Shown piece after piece: positions 15,393 through 16,900 of a stretch of 16,900 nt of DNA. The notes under the pieces are model-generated. The model did no database searches. It saw only the letters and a list, made by a program, of their open reading frames with translations, and was not told where the DNA came from. Position 1 is the stretch's first letter. Every line of letters starts with the position of its first letter. The stretch comes from an uncultured Asticcacaulis sp. GTDB lineage: Bacteria > Pseudomonadota > Alphaproteobacteria > Caulobacterales > Caulobacteraceae. The stretch spans positions 1 to 16,900 of the forward strand of contig CAMLPZ010000057.1 of the NCBI GenBank assembly GCA_946482045.1, read 5' to 3'. The position numbers and the translations under genes are program-made.

Positions 15393-15468
15393 GGCGGATC
15401 AACCCTTTCAAACTCGTATTACATGGCCTATGTGACGGGCGAATTTACCAGCGTCAAGAAAGTCCACG
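15393..15468. promoter_or_regulatory. Divergent miaA-mrp promoter region
   Basis: 76 bp must hold the promoters of both genes. TTGACG reads on the minus strand near 15452-15457, but no good -10 at standard spacing follows; nothing clear is seen on plus. Confidence 0.3.
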
Positions 15469-16560
15469 ATGCTAAACCGCGATACTGTGCTTAAGGAACT
15501 GAACCGCATCACCGATCCGGCCACCGGTCTGGGGCTGAGCGACGCGGGCATGGTGCGTGGACTGGTGGTCAGCGAAGATCGCGCCGGTTTCATGCTGGAG
15601 GTGCCGCAGGATATGGTCGCGCGCTATCAGCCGGTCCAGCAGGCGGCGGAAAAGATTCTCTCGGGCCTGCCGGGTATTAACAAGGCCCAGGTTGCCCTGA
15701 CCGCCGAAGCGCCAGGCACGCCGCCGCGCGCCAAGTTGTCGGACCGCGCGGTTAACGACGGCAAGCCCAAAGCGCCAGTGGCGTCGGCGCGTCCCGATCA
15801 CGTGCGTCACGTCGTCGTCGTCGGATCGGGCAAGGGCGGCGTCGGCAAGTCGACCGTGTCGTTGAGTCTGGCGCTGGGCCTGGCCGCCAACGGTTTGAGC
15901 GTCGGCTTTCTCGATGCTGACATCTATGGTCCGTCGGCGCCAACATTGCTGGGTCTGCGCCGCCCGCCCGAATTCGGCGACGACAAGAAGATGGTGCCGT
16001 TCGAAGTCTTCGGCATCAAGGCCAATTCCGTCGGCTTCCTGGTCGATACCGATCAGGCCATGATCTGGCGCGGGCCGATGGCGTCGCAGGCCCTGACCCA
16101 ACTCCTGACCCAGACGCGCTGGGGCACGGAAGACGCGCCGCTCGACGTCCTGATCGTTGATTTGCCGCCCGGCACCGGGGACGTGCAACTGACCTTGACG
16201 CAGAAGACGGTCATCGACGGTGCGGTGGTGGTGTCGACGCCGCAGGAAATGGCTTTGTCCGACGCGCGCCGCGCCATTACCTTGTTCGAGAAAACCGGAA
16301 TTAAGGTGCTGGGTGTTGTCGAAAACATGGCCTATCTCAAAACGCCGGACGGTTCGGAAATGGAAATCTTCGGCCGCGGTGGTGCGAAAGCGATGGCGGA
16401 GCAGGCGGGTGTGGCCTTCCTCGGCGAAGTGCCGCTCGATCCGGCCCTGCGTCGTGGCTGTGACGAAGGCCAGCCGCTTGTCGCCGACGTGCCTGACGGT
16501 GACATCGCCCAGCGCTTCCGTGCCATGGCGGATCAGGTCATGGCTGCGCTGCCGAAATAA
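15469..16560 (+). CDS. mrp: Mrp/ApbC-type Fe-S cluster carrier ATPase
   Basis: 363 aa cytoplasmic P-loop ATPase of the Mrp/NBP35 group, a scaffold or carrier for Fe-S clusters. An N-terminal MIP18/DUF59 domain (1-80, ITDPATGLGLSDAGMV) joins by a Pro/Ala linker to the MinD-like domain. Visible are the deviant Walker A GSGKGGVGKST (119-129), FLDADIYGPS (148-156), the Walker B-like DLPPGTGDVQLTL (231-243) and STPQEMALSDARRA (256-269). The CxxC expected soon after ENMAYL (285-290) is missing; the sequence there is KTPDGSEMEIFGRGG. This resembles other alphaproteobacterial Mrp proteins I recall, so it need not mean loss of function. The ribosome-binding site is weak. The dehydratase in this window is a possible client type. 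Confidence 0.93.
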   Translation: MLNRDTVLKELNRITDPATGLGLSDAGMVRGLVVSEDRAGFMLEVPQDMVARYQPVQQAAEKILSGLPGINKAQVALTAEAPGTPPRAKLSDRAVNDGKPKAPVASARPDHVRHVVVVGSGKGGVGKSTVSLSLALGLAANGLSVGFLDADIYGPSAPTLLGLRRPPEFGDDKKMVPFEVFGIKANSVGFLVDTDQAMIWRGPMASQALTQLLTQTRWGTEDAPLDVLIVDLPPGTGDVQLTLTQKTVIDGAVVVSTPQEMALSDARRAITLFEKTGIKVLGVVENMAYLKTPDGSEMEIFGRGGAKAMAEQAGVAFLGEVPLDPALRRGCDEGQPLVADVPDGDIAQRFRAMADQVMAALPK

Positions 16561-16655
16561 AATGACGAATTTTTAACTGGCAGCTCTTGCGATGGTCCGG
16601 TATCAGCCGACCGTCGCCGGATAGGCGAACTTTGTTATTTCCCGGCGGCCGGAAT

Positions 16656-16674
16656 AGGCGTATTCAAGACGCCT
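16656..16674 (+). terminator. Weak hairpin after mrp
   Basis: 6-bp stem AGGCGT/ACGCCT with 7-base loop, about 95 bases after the mrp stop. It is followed by GCTTTCC and later T-rich sequence, but not by an immediate T run. A weak or chance terminator. Confidence 0.25.
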
Positions 16675-16724
16675 GCTTTCCGTGTCCGCTTTTTATTTAT
16701 TTCCATAGCCTGGGAGGCCCTGCC

Positions 16725-16900
16725 ATGCGCCATATTTCGCGCGCGACCGTCAGCCTGATTGTTCTATCGCTCCTTGCCGGCCACGGCGGCGCTGCATCCA
16801 AACCGGCCGCCAAGCCAAAGCCTGCTGCGACTGCCGCGAAACCGGCCAAGCAGGTCGTCACGGGACCCGTCGCCACCTACTGGATCGACACCAAGACCAA
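16725..16900 (+). CDS. N-terminus of an exported protein, 3' end outside the window
   Basis: 58 codons are visible. The ATG at 16725 has GGGAGG 7 bases upstream. Residues 1-24 look like a Sec signal peptide (MRHISRATVSLIVLSLLAG, then GGAAS). A Lys/Pro/Ala-rich low-complexity linker (about 25-44) follows, then TGPVATYWIDTKT at the edge of the window, where a folded domain seems to begin. The family cannot be named from this part. It follows mrp by 164 bp that hold no other gene. Confidence 0.7.
   Translation, partial: MRHISRATVSLIVLSLLAGHGGAASKPAAKPKPAATAAKPAKQVVTGPVATYWIDTKT

Overview
The window looks like a chromosomal segment of an alphaproteobacterium, most probably a member of Caulobacteraceae (Asticcacaulis- or Caulobacter-like). 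The support is high-GC coding sequence with sharply AT-richer intergenic gaps, an IlvD/Edd dehydratase whose N-terminus reads like Caulobacter xylonate dehydratase, an alphaproteobacterial Mrp, and one -35/-10 candidate close to the reported Caulobacter housekeeping promoter pattern. The assignment rests on recalled family sequences, not on a search. I see no rRNA, tRNA, CRISPR array, insertion sequence or prophage.

Layout. (1) 1-1502: the 3' part of dusA (tRNA dihydrouridine synthase A) meets a membrane-anchored retropepsin-like protease tail to tail. (2) 1503-2061: an AT-rich gap and a long leader before a 47-codon small ORF, then a strong hairpin terminator. (3) 2124-3390: an array of small secreted proteins of one unrecognised family, with two intact paralogs, the 3' stump of a third, and a hairpin after each. 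(4) 3391-4387: a short orphan segment and a HAMP receptor that stops before any signalling domain. (5) 4522-5865: an ExuT-like MFS transporter with operator-like palindromes in its promoter region. (6) 5866-7159: a 445-bp gap and an alpha/beta hydrolase that overlaps the 3' end of nhaA. (7) 8409-12364: a sugar-acid block on the minus strand, in transcription order a DgoR-like GntR/FCD regulator, a lipoprotein aldose 1-epimerase and an IlvD/Edd dehydratase, closed by a terminator. (8) 12465-16900: an exported S9 peptidase and miaA on minus, then mrp and the start of an exported protein on plus.

How the genes may work together. The sugar-acid block reads as a small catabolic unit: an envelope mutarotase presents the right anomer to an aldose dehydrogenase that is not in the window, the dehydratase turns the aldonate into a 2-keto-3-deoxy acid, and the ExuT-like carrier may import sugar acids. 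Two sites that fit the FadR-subfamily pattern TNGTNNNACNA lie before the regulator and before the epimerase, which suggests autoregulation plus control of the operon. The other genes are housekeeping or envelope functions with no evident link. The least explained part is the tandem family of small secreted cysteine-pair proteins and the scar beside its third member.
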